Below, in pieces: positions 1 through 13,485 of a stretch of DNA of 64,000 bases (the stretch's first letter is position 1; the number at the start of each line of letters is the position of its first letter). Position numbers and translations under genes: made by a program. The DNA lies in assembly GCA_963969595.1 (NCBI GenBank), contig OZ018416.1, positions 3,922,065 through 3,986,064 of the forward strand. Reading direction: 5' to 3'. Source of the DNA: Neckera pumila. Lineage: Eukaryota; Streptophyta; Bryopsida; Hypnales; Neckeraceae. The notes under the pieces are model-generated. The model saw nothing but the letters and a program-made list of their open reading frames with translations. It had not been told where the DNA came from and made no database searches.

Positions 1-1122
1 CCATTAGAAGTTTTTTTTCTTTGGGTAAACAATAAAGGTTAGTCATAACTATACAACCATTGCATTCAAGTATGAATTTGTTTCCAAGAAATGAGTCTCC
101 ATTACTACCAACTTGCAAGAAATTTCTTGTGGTTTAATTGTGCACGTTAGCAATGGCCACAAAATCACACACAATAAGAGTTACCATTTTACTTCATAGA
201 CTAGTTTTTTGTATGTAGTATATATTGGTTATGATAGGACTTATAATTTAATGTGAGATACTATTGAATTGTTACACCATTGATAGTAACCTATGTTGTA
301 ATTTTATTCCTTTGTTATTGATTTGTTCTTGAATGTGAGAATATATCTTACATCTTCATTTCTGTAGGAAATACACCAAAAACTGTAATTATTTTGAATT
401 TGAAATCATACTGTGCCACAAATATGATATGGTTGCAAATTCTTCAAATCACAATTATTTCCTTTTCAAACATAGACATTTTTATAATTTAATTTATTTT
501 CTCTTCATAAATAGTCTATGGGTTTATCTTTTAAGTGTTTACACTAAGGTTCATATAACCAAGATTATATGAAAAGAAATTGTACATATAATAGCTTGCC
601 ATATTTGAAATAAATTCAATGACTATTGTGCATTGCATTAGCTTGCCATAGTGGTACTACATAACTAAACTAATCAATTCTATTAGTCTAAGTGACACTA
701 GTTTACCAAAGTCATACTCTGTAAATTAATGTAAACTAAAATATTATTTTTACACTATTAATTAATTAATCTCCACATTTTCTTAATGACACTAATGTTG
801 CACCTGTCACTAATAGGGTAAGGTAGTGTATGAGAGATCCTTATACAAAAGAAATAATAGCAAAAAAAAAAACCCTTTGGTGCAGATAAAACAAATAATG
901 AGAAAAGTTTTGTGCTTACCCCCACTTCTCCTCAAACCAGCGCGTTGCATGAGTGTTTCTTACGATAAATGAAATATTTTGTAACATAAGTAGACTAATT
1001 AGCAATTACACCTCTACAAACTCAAATCCTCAATAAAGTGCGACAATGGAGCTGGACAACATGAGATTTGAAGGTTGGAAAACAAAAGTGAGGATAAACC
1101 TTCAAACTGGGTAGTTGCATAG
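1..1122. other. AT-rich intergenic DNA, no gene seen
   Basis: No long open frame, RNA gene or recognisable protein similarity was seen on either strand. The stretch is AT-rich with short A and T runs. It ends at a TTAA-flanked transposon remnant. Confidence 0.5.
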
Positions 1123-1126
1123 TTAA

Positions 1127-1348
1127 CCCTTAAACGCCGGGCTGGTGGCCGTGGAAATCACCCTTTTGCAAAACCGTGGGAACAATTGGCTTAAAAAAAT
1201 GAAAAAGTATTCATTGGAAGTCAAACTACTGTAAAGGACCTTCCTTTTCACAACAAAATTTGGAGGATGAATAGTTGCATTTCTGTCCTACACAGGAGAT
1301 TCTCTTGTCATTCATCGGACGCAAAACGTCCGCCTCGACGTTCAAGGG
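1127..1348. mobile_element. TTAA-flanked MITE (piggyBac-like ends)
   Basis: A 222-bp unit lies between two TTAA tetranucleotides (1123-1126 and 1349-1352). Its ends are imperfect inverted repeats: the left begins CCCTTAAACGCC and the right, read in reverse, begins CCCTTGAACGTC. TTAA target duplication with termini starting CCC is the hallmark of piggyBac-type transposition, so a non-autonomous derivative is the likeliest reading. It has no coding capacity and is more GC-rich than the flanks. The family name is inferred from the ends alone. Confidence 0.6.
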
Positions 1349-1352
1349 TTAA

Positions 1353-2214
1353 CCTGTAAACGATAATCCCTGTCACTTGGAAAGGAATCCAGGAATCCAT
1401 AATACTTTCTGCAAAGTTGAGCTCAATTTCAACAAATGAGGGCTCTTCAAACCAAGGAGCCATTGTCTTCACATTTGAGATTTGCTTTTAATTTTGCATG
1501 GCTTTGCTCTAAACCACCTAGTGGCACTTTTTTCTAAAGGTGCCACACCACTGCTGGTACTCACAAATGTGACAAACTTCCAATGTTTACATAAAAAGAC
1601 CTTGATACAGTAATCATCGACTAACTCAATTACAGATTGAACTTCCCATATTTACATTAAAAGCTGCAGCTTGCTACTCCACACCGTATATCTACAATAC
1701 ATTGAGAGTCGAAGTTTGCAGATGCAAATTGTAAGAGATAACTGACCTATCGATCCCTTCAGTTCTACCGACTCAAAGGTGCATTGCAACTCCACGGATT
1801 CTTGTGATGAAGAATCCCCAACGCTGGCCACATATTTGCAATCCAGCGGCCACCCAACTGTTGCAAAACGTCATGAGCTATGCTGTGCCCGAAACAATAT
1901 AAAGACAAAGGGGAGGATAATAGAGGTGTCACAGTGCTTGCCTCCAACTGCAAAGACTCTCCTCTTGAGGCAGGTCCGAATTCAAGTGCTAGAACCTTGA
2001 AATCGCCGTTATCCACTTGCCTCCTTCAGGACACAAGTCTCCCAGTCTCTCAGCTCCAACTAGACCCTCATAAAACTTGAAATTCGTGCTGCTCAACTAG
2101 ACTCTTCTCCATCCGTGCACAAATCTCCTCCTAAAACTAACAACCCTCCAAGGCCCCTTGTCGAATTTTGCTATTGCAAAGCTCAAATCGCTTTGCGCCC
2201 CGCGCTTCGCCTCG
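1353..2214. other. Probable 3' flank of the minus-strand small membrane-protein gene
   Basis: No convincing coding exon was recognised. Short open frames exist on both strands (for example minus 1765-2016) but resemble nothing known. Base composition is mixed and becomes GC-rich toward the adjoining gene, so part of this is probably its 3' untranslated region. Confidence 0.35.
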
Positions 2215-2499
2215 TCAAAATCCGCAGCAGCAAGGTCCGTGGCAGGGCCAAGTGCAGCACCAGCAAACGATGAAGATCGCGGCGAGGGCGTTGGCGATGC
2301 TGTTCCTGCGCCGACGATCGGGACTGCCGTAGTAGCGACAGTCAGGGGCGTGCGCCGGCTTCACCTCCTGCGCGTAAACATACGGGTTTCCGTAGCCGTC
2401 CCGCATCACGGGTGCACTGGGGTATGAGGACTGATGGTGCACCACGTGAGGGGGGTAGCCTACGACGGGGGGATACATGGCTGCTTGTTGCCGATCCAT
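2215..2499 (-). CDS. Small Pro/Tyr-rich protein with Cys-rich membrane tail (CYSTM-like)
   Basis: A single-exon frame encodes 94 aa from an ATG at 2499 to TGA at 2215. The first ~50 residues are rich in Pro, Tyr, His and Val (PPVVGYPPHVVHH and similar). A basic stretch, DRRRRNS, follows. A short hydrophobic segment (IANALAAIFIVCWCC) comes next, and the protein ends in a Cys cluster, CHGPCCCGF. This order (flexible P/Y/G-rich N-terminus, then a C-terminal Cys-rich transmembrane module) is that of plant CYSTM proteins, small tail-anchored membrane proteins often linked to stress. The exact family spacing of Cys was not confirmed. The frame sits in a local GC-rich island unlike its AT-rich surroundings, which supports a real gene. 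An unseen additional exon is possible. No function is assigned beyond likely membrane association. Confidence 0.5.
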   Translation of the reverse strand: MDRQQAAMYPPVVGYPPHVVHHQSSYPSAPVMRDGYGNPYVYAQEVKPAHAPDCRYYGSPDRRRRNSIANALAAIFIVCWCCTWPCHGPCCCGF

Positions 2500-2721
2500 G
2501 GCTGTCTACAGCACGGTGCACGGCTGCTGCAATGGCAACAATAGGGTTTCAGACTACCCCAATTCCAGTGCGAGACTCACTCTCGTCTGGATCGAAAGGA
2601 AGGAGGCTTTGGCATCGACAGAAGGGACAGAACCTGAGGAGGTTGGAGTAGGAGTAGCTACCTTACCTGAGAAGTAAGTCAATGCTACAGGGACAAGTCT
2701 TTTGCAGTGAGCTACTTGTTA

Positions 2722-2973
2722 CTACCTCTGTCCCACTAAAAAGCTATGGATTTTACCTCCTGTTTTTTTTAGTAGTTTTGAGTACGCATATTGGAAGCTT
2801 GTTTGGGTCCAAATTTTGTTTTGGTTGCATTGAACACATACAATGTCCTTCATGGATTGTGGTGATATAAAATTTAGACCATTTTGAATTTTACATTTCA
2901 CAACATGGTCAGTGAAATTAGTATAAGAAAAACGTGAGATAAAATAAGGAGCTTTTGAGTGGGACAGAGATAG
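2722..2973. mobile_element. Stowaway-like MITE with TA target duplication
   Basis: A 252-bp unit is bounded by about 24-bp inverted repeats: the left starts CTACCTCTGTCCCACT and the right, reversed, starts CTATCTCTGTCCCACT. TA dinucleotides flank both ends (2720-2721 and 2974-2975). Plant Stowaway MITEs, which are Tc1/mariner derivatives, have TA duplications and closely similar termini (CTCCCTCCGTCCC-like). There is no coding potential; open frames crossing it are incidental. Confidence 0.8.
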
Positions 2974-2975
2974 TA

Positions 2976-5900
2976 ATATGGATTTTCCTAGTAGTTGTTA
3001 TGGGGTATATTAATGGACTCTTGACCGAAAGCATCAATTGTGCAAGATATACTTCGATAATTCCTTGCATTTTCACTTGAAACCCTAAATTTTTTGAAGT
3101 ACATATCAATAGTTTCCTACATTTATCATTTGAAGTATGCTATTTGGAAAACTGAAAACTGGTCATCTGAAACATCCTCGAAACGGCGTGACTCCAGTTG
3201 GGGTCGGTCGGGGGAAGATTCTCGGGCAAGTTGCTGAAGCACGAAAGCCGGGCCGACTAGAAATTGGTTGAAGCCAAGTGCCTTGAAAGTTGCTTCTGGA
3301 CGGAATCTGGAATCAAACGGATTGTCAAGTTGCTGAAAAGGACTTCAGTACTCGCGTAACCCTGAAATCCGGAGTTACTCCCACTGGTTTTTAGGAGGTA
3401 TGAAGTAAGGCAGAAACACCTAAGGTAGACAAGCCTATTACCACCCTCATTTGCAATCTGAATATCTGGGGGACACTCCAAGAGGGGCACACATTTATCA
3501 AAGGTGTGCGCTTGTTTCACAAATCAAACCTAAGTGGAATTATAATCTTTCAATTAAAATTGTAATTTCTATTAACTTTCGAAGAGGTTTGCCCTAAAAT
3601 GCAACAGAATAGAGTCATAAACGTCCTATTAGCAACATGTAATTGGTTGTTGACTTTTCAACATTAACGTGGCACCGTCCCATTGGCAAACCATTACCAT
3701 TGCCATTACAAGTTCCAACTCGTAACTTTCTTTCTTTTCAATTTGCTTCCTACACCCTTAGATCATGAAGATCAAAGGTTGTGATTGAAAAATGTACAAC
3801 GGATTTATGTACGATGTACATTAAATCAAGCAGTTATGTATGATGGTCTATTTGCTGCTAGTGTGGCTCATTAGTCATTAGTTATCTAATACATAACTAC
3901 CTTTCCATGTATCAATTAGCACTTAAGTGTTCACTGATGAAGCATTGACACGTTACCCCCTATGACATTAATACACTGATTTTGTCACAAAAGTGAACAG
4001 ATTTAGATGAGTTTGGTGGCGGAATTGGGGCCAAAAGTAGAATGACAAAAATAGGCAGTTGGTAGAGATAGACTTGTCTACCTTAAAAGCAACACTTTTT
4101 CTAGTCCCACTAAATTATCTCAAAGGTCAATTAGGTAAAAATAGACCCCATTGTAAAAGCGTTCTCTAGTACTGTTTGCTTTCTTCAATGCACCAATAGT
4201 ATATATTTCAGTTGGGGGCGCTTTTAGAGAATATTGTATTTCAACTTCAAAAATTTGCAAAAAATTCCACAAAGGTCCAAAAATTATTGAATGACTTGAA
4301 TAAGATGCCAATTCTATAATTCTTCCTATGAAAATTTGCTAAAAAATGTTTCAAAGAATTTAGCTTCCTTCCAAATGCAATCAGCTCTTAAAAGGTCGCT
4401 TTAAGAGCATACTACCTTAATTCAAAATCTAATGAGATTATTAGCAAATTCAAGAGAAATGCAACCAAATTAGTTTAGTAATTTTTCAAAGTTCTAAAAA
4501 TATTTTACAAATTTTCAAAGTTGAAAACAAACGGAAGCATATATACAACACTAGATTCACCTTGAATGGACACCCTTGAAGCATAAAATGTCTCAACTTT
4601 CATGAGTTGCTTCAAAAATTATCCACCTCTCATTGGTTGCTTTTGAAAAGTTATGGTGGTTGTGAGTCGTGGAAATGCTCACTCAAGGCCATTTTTTTAG
4701 GTGTTTGAGATTTGAAAATGTTGTAATTAAGTGTTTCTATCTTACTTCCTATTAGAATAAAGGTCAAACAATTAAAGTACTATGATGTGTATAGATAGAG
4801 TCAAAATTAAAATTTGGGAATATTTGTAACTTTTTGGTGAATGAATCCGAAATTGAATTTAGAGTCTATTTTTTTTCATGAATGTTTGTACTTTTAGTAC
4901 ATATCTTATGCATAAAATTATAGTCCTTCCCAAATTTCATTATCACAAATCAAGATGAATTTTGGAAATTTTGAACTTTGATGAAAATCAACGCACTGTG
5001 AAAAAAAGAATTGGTACACAGTAGCTTACAAACACCCTTGTATATTTTTTTAAATACACAGCCAACCAACTTGAGCTGGAAGTTAGAATTGAACTTCTCG
5101 ATTAACCTTGTAAGTGTCTAAATATGAAACAAATAGAATAATCTATTCAATCAATATATTTATATGCAAAGTTAGAAAGTAATTTGAAAGGAGGCAATTC
5201 ACGTGAACTTCTTGTGGAACAAACTTGAGTTTAGAAAATGAATAAGGTGCTCTTATGATATTTGTATAAGGTGGATAACCAAAATTGCCACAAATTGGGT
5301 TGTGGATAATTTGAAGGCTAAGCAGTAAATAGTGAATACATGAGAGTAAAGAGATGTGTAGAAAAGGAAGGAATGCACAATAAATTCTCTGATTCTTACA
5401 AATATATGACCACAGTAGAACTACAAAGCTTTGGAAGTAGAGAACTTGAAATTGTTCATAGGCAACATTGAATATGAGCGGTCACATATAGAAGGTCTTC
5501 CTCGCAAAGTGTCTGAAGGAAAAGAAATGAAGCTGCAATTCTATTATTAATATTGAAAAAAATTGAGAAGCTTGTAAATAAATAAGCAATAGAAAAGCTT
5601 GTCAAAATACTGAAATTGTCATATAATGTGAATTTAGAAGCCTGTCACCACCGCCAAAATTGCCAATGCTTCTTTGAATGCCCCCATTTACAATCATATG
5701 CATTACACATAACTATCATGGCAGTGTACGTAAATATGCAAATGATATATTATACAGATTCTTTGTGTGATTTGGTGTTCAAGTAAATACTGATTTTGAG
5801 TTTTTTAATTTATATTTGATTATTTTATCATTCATATTATAATATTTAGATTTTAACTTACTTCATTGTGTTGTTTTTTAAAGCACAAAAGACAAAGATG

Positions 5901-6842
5901 GCAATAAGGTAGATTTTCATTTATTGGGGGTGAAATTGTTCACTATACCTTGCGTTAGTGATGTTTTATTTTGCAAAGTAGAGAAATTGTGGGACTAGTG
6001 GCATTGTACAAAGACCATAGGTGATAAAAAGCAATTTGGTATTGCATTGTAGCAAAAACCTTCATTCTTTAGGTACTATTCTATTTTGAAGAGTAGAGTG
6101 TTTGATACACTTTACGATAAACTTATAACTAGCTAAATTAGCAGTTGTGATAGAGTTATTAGGATTATGTAGTCTAATAGGATAGGTTCTTCTATTTTAA
6201 TGAAGCTTTCAATTTGTATTATTAAATGCATTATAATATATTATGATGTTTGTGGTGTTCATTTTCAACATTAATTTGCCTATATCATTGCTATCATATA
6301 GTTTTATGCCATTGCAAAAGACATTTTCTGCCAAGTTGTGAACTTTGTCTTTTTAAGTATTGGTCCTCAATATTCACCCTGTAAAAATGCCTTTTTTCTA
6401 GCAAAACATACTTTTAGTTTTTAAAGTAACCAAGCTTTTGCTAAAAAAAACTAAAACACTTTTCACTACAAAAACTACTATCATATAGTATAGTTGGCTT
6501 TCAAATTTTTGCTTCAAGTTGATGGGCTACTCATTGAAAGAAAACATTGCAAAATCTACATGTAGAAATCGTTATTTGAATAAACTACATCCTAATTGCA
6601 CCGAACTGAAGTACGGAGGAGGTTTTTAGCAGTTGTCGACACCTGCATCCATTCAGATGGATGTAGGTATTGCATGGATGGAAATAGAAAAGGCTGGATA
6701 GAAAAAGTATTGATGGATGTAATTGAAGGTGGTAGAATATTAAGATGGGACTGTCAGGGCCGCTGGAATAGCATGCTCTCTAGAATTGCTTTAGATAGTT
6801 CATTATTGTTAATTTGTTACATTTTAGATGTAGAAATTTGCA
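2976..6842. other. Intergenic DNA without a recognisable gene
   Basis: Mostly AT-rich. The part at 3170-3520 is noticeably more GC-rich, and an 87-codon minus frame (3257-3520) crosses it without resembling a known protein; it could be a gene remnant. A 112-codon plus frame at 6596-6934 overlaps the direct repeat that follows and was not accepted as a gene. Confidence 0.4.
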
Positions 6843-7133
6843 GGTGGGATTGTAACATAACTTGTGATATGAGTGTTTTAGTAGAATTAAGAGGTACAAT
6901 GTATCTTTTCTTATTAGTGACTGCTAAGAACTAGTAAAGGTAGTTAGGAACTAATTATCATGTGTACAATTGCATTGCCAAGTTCAATGTTATTATAATT
7001 TGGAGGAAGAATTTTGCTGGTGGGATTGCAATATAACTTATGATATGAGTGTGTTAGTAGATATCAAAGGTATGCATATTTGTTTGCAAGTGAGTGCTAA
7101 CAACTAGTAAAGGTAGTTAGGAACTAATTGTCT
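6843..7133. repeat. Two-copy direct repeat, period ~176 bp
   Basis: Units at about 6843-6960 and 7019-7133 share long similar blocks, starting GGTGGGATTG and ending in a common block that includes AAGGTAGTTAGGAACTAATT. They are separated by ~58 bp of unrelated sequence. The copies differ at scattered positions, so the duplication is not recent. Confidence 0.7.
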
Positions 7134-10100
7134 TACGCTAATTTTACACAGTCTATTTTTTGTTGTTGTAAGGTACAAAGTATTTGTAGATTTACATATA
7201 AAAGTTGTTGCATTCTGTAATAATTTTCTTCAAAGAATTGCAATTTGGCAGGTGAACATTCATAATGACTGGCTCCAATATATTTCAAACACCGTATACT
7301 AGAGTGACTATTGGTATAATTCATAGTGTTGTTCAACGATGCATAGTGTCTCCAGTGTATGTAATGGAGAGTAGCTACAGAAGAAACTCGAAGAACCCTA
7401 ATGAAGTTCAAGAATACTTACACCTAGTAAACGCCCTCCTAATTAAATATTTTAAATAATATATTTCATGTAGTAAAATTAGGTAAGGTCTTGACCGAAG
7501 TGTGCATAGAATGAAACCATAGCTAAAGAGTACTTCATGTTGCAACAATATGCTTGCTTGTATCCATTTGTCTATCTGTACAGAATGTGAACCAAAGAGA
7601 TTTCTATATTTTAGAAAATTGACAAGACAATTGCTTTGTACAATTTCAAACATTATTATACAATGAGGTTTAGTTGGCAATAAATGATATAATAAAAGGT
7701 TTCAAATCCTAATGACAACAAATGATACAATTAGCCCTAAATCTGTTTGTTTGAGTTCGTTAGTTTTCCATAAGGTATAATGTAGCTCTTCACCATCAAT
7801 TTATTTCATGTTCATTACTTTCCTCAAATTCAGTAGTTTAGAATCATGTTCTATAGAACTTTCTAATGTTCCATGTTCTATATTTTATGAAATTATAAAC
7901 CAAATTTTGAAAATTAAAGGCACATATAATTCATAAACCTAAAATATTCATTTATGCTTTATTTTTTCAAAAATTCGGATGTAGGGTCCAGCTTTACTTA
8001 AATGGTTAAACAATTGATTCCTAAAATTTTAAGAAAAAAATCTTACAAATTATAATATTTTGACGCTCAAATAGTCAGATTCTATTTTGGGTAGAAGCAT
8101 GCTAATAGGAGCTACATGTAAACGTTAGTGAGGTGCTTATGAAGGTCCTTATTGGAATATTCTATGAAGCAATTGCCACTTATTCATCTAAAATAGTCCT
8201 TAAATCATCCATAATGGATCCTTAATGAATCCAATTAAGCAATGATTACAGCTACATTTAGGCCCTTGTAATATTTAGAAACTTAATATAATTAATTTTG
8301 TTTTGCATTATATCAAATCCATTACTAAAAATAATGCACTTCAATTTTTTTTCATATTTCAACTCATACTCAAAAGTTAGAATGAAGATTCTTCAAAATA
8401 AGGAGTAGTTACGTCCAAGTTGTCTCCTATAGCATGCTTCCACCCTTTTCCAAACATATTACCCTAGAATGTATAGACCGTAGAACTTGCAACTTTACAT
8501 AATATATTACATATAAAACTTGGGCATATATAGAAGAAATATTTATAAAATAATCATATTAGGGTTACTATAGGATATAGACTTAGAAGAAGGTTTCATA
8601 TACTTAAAAGAAGGTTGCACAACATTCAAAATTTTAATTTTAGTTATTATTTTTTACTATTATTTTTTACTAAATGATTCATTACTATTGAAACTCAAGC
8701 CTTCTTTAGTGAACATCCATTGTAAAAATATATATTGAGTTTCTTCCAAATGAAAAAAGATTTGTGCAATATGAAGTCTTTGAACATTACATGAAAACAA
8801 TGGTACAATCAAAATTTTCATACTGAAGATGCCACATTTGTAATCCATATACCAAACTAGAAACTCTACATCCCATATTCTAAATCCCCTATCATGTATC
8901 ATGTGTTCCATATTGTGAATGGAACTTTCAATAATTTGTATTCCATATTTTGTACCTCTACACTCTATATTAGCACCCCTCAAATTTCAAGTTTTTAAAA
9001 TTTTTTTAAATTAAATTTGAGCTTTGGATCAAAAATTGAAATGTAAATTTGGAAGGTCAAATATAGTGCCTACGTTGTGTAATTATGAAAAATTACATGG
9101 GATAGTTTATGCACTATGGTGTTTAAAGATGTACTTTAGAGTTTTAGATGGTATGAGACCATAGATATTCTGAAACACTTTGCTTATTCAACAAATTTCT
9201 ATGATATGGTTCAAAATTTTTTAGGACTGTTAAGTGTAGAGGAAAGAAAAATTCACATAAGTATAGCAAACACAAGAACACCACACACTAGAATATTGCA
9301 AAGCTAATTTATCCAATATTTCTATACTTTTGATTTCACAACTTAACTTCATTGTGTCATTTCTTTCATCAACTCTCACATCAACTAGAGTATTTTGAAG
9401 ACCAAAGAATAAGAATTTCATAAGCTCCATCCACTCAAACTTTAAGTACAATTTTGAGGTTGTCTATGCCAAAAGGCAACTTTGATTGCATTTTAGATAT
9501 GTCCACTAACAATAAATTACTCTCTTATCTTAAGAATTTTCTAAAAAACATCAAGCTTTCTTGTTGAAGCAAACATGTCCTATCATGACGTCGAGGTGGT
9601 TATCTACTTTCTGAGACCATTGATGTCAATTTATAGGAGCATTAAAGATTACTTATATTTGGCTAATACAATTTGAAATAGGCACTTTGGTCCATATATT
9701 GGTGGTCATTTAGGAAATAAATAATGTAAATCTATCAAAATGCTTTCATTAGATGTCAATTGTCAGTTGCTTAATCTAGTACATTTCTAAACCCCAAAAC
9801 ACTCAAGCGATCATATTTTGGTCGTTGCCCGACTTCGAGCAGATTTTTCAAAGCAGAACTTTTTTTTTTCAAATTTTAGAAAAATAAAAAATAAAAAAAT
9901 TCGGTGGTGGTAATATTTGTATACAAAACTCAAATCACTTTTGTCAAACAAAAACTATAAGAGAAATAGCACAAAATATTTAGAATTTACCTAGTGTTGA
10001 AAACTTTACTCTTTGTGAAAGCATTGGTGTTCTCATTACTAGAGCTGATGCATTTTTTCACAAATCAATAGAAACCACAATTTTGACCAATAAAAAAAAT

Positions 10101-10344
10101 TAAATACTAAAAACCGAAATTGTGTTTTTGGTGAATTTTTAAAACTATATTTTCAAAATTTATTTGAAGAGAATCTAAAAATAATTTTGTAATTTTATAA
10201 CACACTTGTATTTTGTCCAAATTCCTTCAATTTTTAGAGGTTGATATCATCTTTTCTTCAATATCACATCTCTATTCTCTTGCTAAACCTTGGAGGGTTC
10301 ACTCTTTGTGGGGGTTATATATTATGTGCAAACAAAAGGTACTA
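7134..10344. other. AT-rich intergenic DNA, no gene seen
   Basis: Only short frames rich in Phe, Leu, Ile and Lys occur, as expected from AT-rich DNA read by chance. No conserved motif, RNA gene or clear transposon end was recognised. Confidence 0.45.
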
Positions 10345-10348
10345 TTAA

Positions 10349-11272
10349 CCCCTAAAGGACCAGTATGCATTTTTTGGCAATATAGAGATTTTAGGCAAGG
10401 TACGTGTGACTAGAGATTTGTATGTCTTAGACGCAAACTTTAATAGAAGTTGTGGACAAGGAATATCTTTCATGTGAACAAAATTTTATGACATTTGGAA
10501 ATATGAGTAAAAAATTATGGCCAAATATGTTATTTATTTCCCCAGGCTGGTAGTTCGGGCAAATTAGAAAAAATCACTTTCTTCATAAATAAAAAATAAA
10601 AAATAAACTTCCAGAGTATTTATATGTGGAAAGCTCTTGAATGATTCCATTTTGATCAACACGTCAAAAATTATGAGGAGTTTTGTTTGCAAGTAGTTAT
10701 GGATTCTCTATCCTAAAATATACTTTGAAGCCCTTTATTTTACTCAATTTTTGATATTTTTTAAAATAAATGAAATCGTAGGATGTAAACTGTTTATTAC
10801 AATATTGCAACCATTGGAATTGGCATTTTTCAATTCAATAATTAAGTTCTTAACAAATTAGTATTTTGAACCATTTCCTACTTCTTTCTACATACTATTT
10901 TTTTCTTATATGTTGAACAATTCTAAATGATGTAAACTTTTCCAAGCAAGTAGTCAACTTGTCTAAGAAAATGAATCCAAAGAAGTTCCACCATTTTGGC
11001 CATTTTTCATAGAAAAGTGAGCTCATAAAGTGCAGCTGTCCAGTTTTTTGCAGGGACCAAAATAGGAATTTCTATGATTTCAAACTTTCATATCTTTCAA
11101 TCCACACAATGGAAATGTCTAAACTTTTTTTTCCACAAGTTTTCAAGTCAGTTTTCAAGATCCTATGGTTACATGTGTCAAAAAAGTTTTTTTTTCAAAA
11201 ATTTGGCACTTGTACTAAAAATGGCAATTTTTGAGCATTTTGAATGAAAACATAGTCATAGAAATTTAGGAG
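10349..11272. mobile_element. ~0.92-kb TTAA-flanked repeat, copy A
   Basis: The unit is bounded by TTAA at 10345-10348 and 11273-11276. Its ends are short inverted repeats: CCCCTAAAGG on the left and TTTAGGAG before TTAA on the right. The right third aligns by eye with 44700-44829, sharing for example CAAGATCCTATGGTTA and AAATGGCAATTTT in the same order, and both stop at TTTAGGRGTTAA. It is therefore a dispersed non-autonomous element. The TTAA and CCC ends suggest the same mechanism as the small unit near 1.1 kb. It has no substantial coding capacity. Confidence 0.6.
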
Positions 11273-11524
11273 TTAAGGGGGGTATTTTGATAGAGAAGAC
11301 CAAATAATTAGACCCTATCATTACCTAATTCTAGTTTTCTATATTTCTCAGTACCATATCCCTACTTTGAATTCAAAAAAGAGGTTAATTTTTAACATAA
11401 TCTTCATTATCATTGAATTTTTTTCATTTGAAGATGTTGCATTTAAATACTCATAATATACTTAACTTTTTAGCCAAAAATAATGAATTATATTGTGATC
11501 CATACTTCATGTTCATCCATGCTG

Positions 11525-11617
11525 TCATCCATGCTTCATGTTCTTAACATAATCCATTCAATTGAGAATATTTTGGCTACAATTTTTGTCTATATTATGA
11601 ACATGAAGCATGGATGA
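11525..11617. repeat. Perfect 19-bp inverted repeat (hairpin)
   Basis: Positions 11525-11543 (TCATCCATGCTTCATGTTC) are exactly complementary to 11599-11617. A 55-bp AT-rich spacer separates the arms. It may be a MITE remnant or a transcribed hairpin; nothing else supports an RNA gene. Confidence 0.6.
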
Positions 11618-13485
11618 AAGGTTTCAAATTACTTTATACATTCACCGCAGTCAATCAATTACATGAACATAAATAGAACAGTATACAGAAGCATTACAGA
11701 AAATCTCAGCCCTCCGAAGGCTGTTCTAGAGTGACAAACCAAGCTATTTCAAAGCTTGCTTTGTTATTCTGGAAAAGTGCCGCAATGAGCAGTCAGCCAA
11801 GCCGACTTGTTGACTGAAACAATTAGGTTTTGCAATTTTTTAATTTTATTTAATTTTTTTAATATATTTTAAACTCTTAAAACTTGGTTCCTACTCTACT
11901 TTCATTGCAATTTCAGGTGGACGGGAACAGGGGAGTAATGATTTTTTCAGCCTCCCAAAACCAAATTTCAAGGTACCTTAAAGGGCTATGGAGCCGCCCT
12001 TTGGAGTCCTGAAATTTTCTCTAATGCAAGCAAAAATATCTCCCAAATAAACATTGATTTTGTATTATAGTGTATTGAGAAACACCCCCTATTGTATGCC
12101 TCTAGCTATATACACTAGAAGAAACCCGCGTTATAGGTGGCGTTTTGTGATTTTTTCAGATGAATTTTGGATGACATTGAAAAAAAGAACTTTTGTTCTT
12201 TTTTTCAATAATAACGTTTAATACAACATATAAAAAATGTTTTTTTTTCTAATAACACCGGCGGGAGGGTGTGTGTGTGTCAAAACTTGCAAACCGCTCG
12301 AGGCCTGAAATTTTTCCTAATGTTATACTTTTATCGTATATCCTAGCAACCTTTAATACCAAACAGTATATTAGATTTACAAAAATAAAATTGGATATAT
12401 TAATGGGGACCTTATATTAATTATAACCCAATGTTCTCTTTGTTCCATCCTAATATATTATCTCTAAAAAATTTCAAAATTTTAGGTTCAACTAATTAAA
12501 CATACTATATCTTTCATTGCACAATTCCAAATAAATTTTCTAAGTGACTCTTCCAAGTAGTAACAAAATGCACCTAATTCTGAATTCCTTCTATTCTCTA
12601 ATTGCACTAATTTATCTTATTAGTAAGAGCGCAAATCTTGTACTCATGTATCTCCAAGACAACTAATGCCACTACAAATTACAAAGTCAATATTTATGAA
12701 CATCAATAAAATATAGTAATATTCCAAATTGTACTAATCTAAAATAGAGTACCTTAGATAGATTACCTTGTACTGCTACTGCAGATACAAAGTGTTTGAT
12801 GGATGACTTCAGTTGAGATTGGAAGATAGAAAGAAATGCTTATTCATCCAATTTATTTATTTGGAGGGTATTTGAGTACATTTTCAGTGAATAGTATTGC
12901 AAAGTCCCTCATTATGATCTTAATGATTTTTCTAAAGAAGAAGATGCTAAATCCAAGGATCACCTTTGTAGCGTATTTGGGCCGTTTACTCTTGATGTGA
13001 ATTTTAGTCATAAAAGTGGCATTTTTTGAATTTGAGTCCAACTAATGTAATGAAGCTTATCTATTGTACTTTCTATTCCAATTGAAAATTTTGAAAAAAA
13101 ATCTTAAATTTCAAAATATTATAGCAACATGAACGTTAGACCTATAATTATGGTTTGTTGGTATTCTAATTATAGAATGATATGATATCTTTGATTTATA
13201 TCATAATGCTATACACTATATGAATCATCTATAGTGAAAATTTCAGATTTTTTGAATATATTTTGTATTTGATATAAGTTTTCTTCATTCTTTTCTTAAG
13301 AAATTCACAATTATTTCAAATTTTTCCAAAAAATATTGAAAATTTTACAACTACAGCAAATATGTGATTTCATCTCTGAAAAACAAATATAAATTGTTTT
13401 ATTCATATCTGGTTGGAAAATGATAGTAAATCAAGTAATGGATAGTACTGAGGTTAGAAATCAATGGTCATGAGCCCGTCCTTAT
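11618..13485. other. Intergenic DNA with a CACTA-like end and a hairpin
   Basis: No gene was recognised. Near 12113 the sequence CACTAGAAGAAACCCGCG followed by TTATAGGTGGCG closely matches the left terminus of the CACTA-type MITE at 45.6 kb, but no matching right terminus was found. A 14-bp stem (TTGAAAAAAAGAAC with its complement) folds around 12178-12208. A short (GT)n run sits near 12270. Confidence 0.4.

Noticed and set aside
6596..6934. 112-codon plus frame as a gene
   Set aside because: It runs into a non-coding direct repeat, lacks any recognisable motif and has no splice partner.
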